DNA of 7,667 nucleotides from Desulfobacterales bacterium (GTDB lineage: Bacteria > Desulfobacterota > Desulfobacteria > Desulfobacterales > UBA11574). Of the stretch, positions 6,857-7,667 are shown piece by piece; position 1 is the first letter of the stretch, and every line of letters begins with the position of its first letter. The notes below the pieces were generated by a model. The model was not told the DNA's origin. It did no database searches and saw only the letters and a list, made by a program, of their open reading frames with translations. The stretch lies in contig JAQYVG010000166.1 in the NCBI GenBank assembly GCA_030145595.1, positions 1 through 7,667 on the forward strand. The letters run 5' to 3'. The position numbers were made by a program, and so were the translations under genes.

Positions 6857-6961
6857 ATGCTCATGGGATACCTTAAAATGCCGATATTCGGCCCCGGAGG
6901 GAGCGAGATCCTCCCTTTGGGGAGATTAGTCACTGGCGATTGTTACCATGGAACATGCTAA
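6857..6961 (+). CDS. Possible 34-residue leader peptide
   Basis: An ATG frame of 34 codons (start MLMGYLKMPIFGPGG, end GDCYHGTC) is preceded by GGAGG four bases upstream, a strong ribosome-binding site for a non-genic region. It resembles no family I know. It lies in the leader of the cyclic-nucleotide-binding gene, ends 99 bases before that start, and covers two mutually exclusive hairpins (6896-6914 and 6911-6924), so its translation could influence their folding. Overlapping frames nearby are broken by stops, and chance occurrence is quite possible. Confidence 0.25.
   Translation: MLMGYLKMPIFGPGGSEILPLGRLVTGDCYHGTC
6896..6924 (+). promoter_or_regulatory. Two overlapping, mutually exclusive small hairpins
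   Basis: GGAGG (6896-6900) can pair with CCTCC (6910-6914), and CTCCC (6911-6915) can pair with GGGAG (6920-6924) around a TTTG loop. They share bases 6911-6914, so only one can form at a time, as in attenuators. Each stem is only 5 base pairs, and no T-tract directly follows the second stem. Confidence 0.25.
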
Positions 6962-7049
6962 CATTTGTTCACCTCGGGTTAGACGCTTTCAGTCTCATAA
7001 TCATGGGCTCCAAGATGTTTTTTTGAGGTCCTCGACGGTTTGAGACGAA

Positions 7050-7055
7050 AGGAGG
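7050..7055 (+). promoter_or_regulatory. Ribosome-binding site that fixes the start of the cyclic-nucleotide-binding gene
   Basis: AGGAGG lies five bases before the ATG at 7061. The same frame is open from a TTG at 7040, but that start would lie upstream of this site and has no site of its own, so the ATG is preferred. Confidence 0.8.
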
Positions 7056-7060
7056 AAACC

Positions 7061-7549
7061 ATGTTTATCAAACAATCAGATCTTTTTTGGGAAATGGACA
7101 AAGCTGTTGTTAAAGATATTATGGGCATTGCCGTAAGGGAATCCTATCAGCAGGGAGATTTTCTCTTCCATGATGGAGATCCCGCTGATTACTTTTATAT
7201 ATTAATCAAGGGACGTGTGAAGCTGAGCATCGGCGACATCGGACCGGTGGTTTACACGGTAGATAACGCCGGTGAAGCGTTTGGCTGGTCGAGCCTGACC
7301 GGCCGCGAGGCATACTCTGCTTCGGGGCAGTGCTTGAAGCCGACGGTATTGGATAATTTTCATAGAGCGGAATTTGAAAAGGTTCTTGAAAAATATCCGG
7401 AACAAGGGCTTCATTTTTTTAAACGCCTGGCGGGACTAATTGGAAATCGACTGCTCTGGAGTTACAAGATGCTTACGTCAACCGCCAAGGCCGAAGATAC
7501 GCCTTCCTTCGGTACCGGTCAGATCCAGGAGTCGGAAGCTGCAGCATAA
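7061..7549 (+). CDS. Stand-alone cyclic-nucleotide-binding-domain protein
   Basis: 162-residue cytoplasmic protein that is essentially one Crp/Fnr-type effector-binding domain. The beta-barrel begins with SYQQGDFLFHDGDPADYFYILIKGRVKL (residues 28-55, quoted in part by motif GDPADYFYILIKG). The phosphate-binding cassette region is FGWSSLTGREAYSASG (74-89). A following helix (about 103-112) and a C-helix (about 116-138, FFKRLAGLIGNRLL) complete it. It stops before any helix-turn-helix, so it is not a DNA-binding regulator by itself; the last 20 residues are polar and Ala/Ser-rich. The canonical FGE glutamate is replaced by FGW, so cAMP binding in the usual mode is doubtful. Such FGW-type single-domain proteins form a known group without a settled role. 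It follows a long leader from the promoter at 6613-6642. Confidence 0.85.
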   Translation: MFIKQSDLFWEMDKAVVKDIMGIAVRESYQQGDFLFHDGDPADYFYILIKGRVKLSIGDIGPVVYTVDNAGEAFGWSSLTGREAYSASGQCLKPTVLDNFHRAEFEKVLEKYPEQGLHFFKRLAGLIGNRLLWSYKMLTSTAKAEDTPSFGTGQIQESEAAA

Positions 7550-7559
7550 AAACCAGGTA

Positions 7560-7615
7560 GTGTCCATTCACGAATCCAAAATGAACACGCTGGGTGTCCA
7601 ATTCAGAAATGAGCA
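7560..7615. repeat. Two tandem dyads sharing TGTCCA half-sites
   Basis: First dyad: GTGTCCATT (7560-7568) faces AATGAACAC (7580-7588), 8 of 9 paired. Second: TGTCCAATT (7595-7603) faces AATGAGCA-type sequence (7607-7615), 6 of 9 paired around CAG. TGTCCATTCA (7561-7570) and TGTCCAATTCA (7595-7605) form a direct repeat 34 bases apart. They start 10 bases after the upstream stop. They could be operators for a gene beyond the right edge or the end of an insertion element; no T-tract makes the first a clear terminator. Confidence 0.4.
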
Positions 7616-7667
7616 ATTTTTGTCCTGATCAAGGCCGCACAAGGGTTTTCGGTGAGGCGTACGTCTG

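Larger units (their letters stand above)
6575..7060. other. 486-base gene-poor stretch between lhgO and the cyclic-nucleotide-binding gene
   Basis: No gene of normal size is convincing here. It contains an inverted repeat just after the lhgO stop, a near-consensus promoter (6613-6642), a seven-T tract at 6768-6774, a short reading frame with a ribosome-binding site (6857-6961) and several dyads. CCATG-ct-CATGG is at 6855-6866. GTTACCATG-gaa-CATGCTAAC is at 6942-6962 and matches at 8 of 9 positions. TCATGGG is repeated directly at 6861-6867 and 7001-7007. The minus strand is open for about 79 codons around 6690-6926, but without a usable start or recognisable family. The whole could be a long structured 5' leader or a decayed mobile element. 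Confidence 0.6.

Noticed and set aside
6690..6926. About 79 open minus-strand codons containing LDNNALEK, reminiscent of the IDNN motif of IS66 transposases
   Set aside because: Only a few residues agree, there is no start codon or surrounding IS66 domain, and a stop follows soon after.
6731..6984. GTCTAAC (6731-6737) and GTTAGAC (6978-6984), which match the outer boxes of integron attC sites
   Set aside because: The 254-base separation exceeds attC sizes and no inner complementary boxes are visible. Pairing with GTTAGGG near 6804 fails at the last base and lacks stem complementarity.

Overview
The window looks like chromosome of a moderate-GC anaerobic bacterium, most likely a Desulfobacterota (delta-proteobacterial) lineage. 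This is an inference from the gene mix (a CheX phosphatase beside a receiver-TPR protein and a cytosolic GAF kinase, a C_GCAxxG_C_C redox-type protein, a stand-alone cyclic-nucleotide-binding protein). No rRNA or other taxonomic marker is present.

Layout. The left two thirds is read on the minus strand. From right to left it holds cheX (4464-4925), a receiver-TPR response regulator (3267-4424), a GAF-containing soluble histidine kinase (2008-3255) and a C_GCAxxG_C_C family protein (1409-1948). Gaps between them are 39, 11 and 59 bases, so they look like one operon. After a 276-base gap with a possible terminator comes a membrane-fusion (HlyD/RND adaptor) protein that runs off the left edge (1-1132). 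The right third is read on the plus strand: a decayed or very short gene (5190-5381) whose stop codon overlaps the GTG start of an L-2-hydroxyglutarate oxidase-family flavoprotein (5381-6574), then a gene-poor stretch, then a cyclic-nucleotide-binding-domain protein (7061-7549).

The most coherent system is the cheX / receiver-TPR / kinase set. The kinase can supply phosphate, the CheY-like receiver can take it, CheX can remove it, and the TPR array is the only visible output. No CheA, CheW or chemoreceptor gene and no DNA-binding output domain appears here, so this looks like a CheX-reset phosphosignalling circuit that may act through protein-protein contacts. That circuit is inferred from domains and gene order.

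Non-coding structure is notable in two places. Between the divergent cheX operon and the lhgO side is a perfect 17-base inverted repeat (5077-5117), overlapping a plausible minus-strand promoter. After lhgO there is a near-consensus sigma70-type promoter (6613-6642) followed by about 410 bases of leader before the cyclic-nucleotide-binding gene. The leader carries several dyads, two mutually exclusive hairpins and a short reading frame with a good ribosome-binding site.
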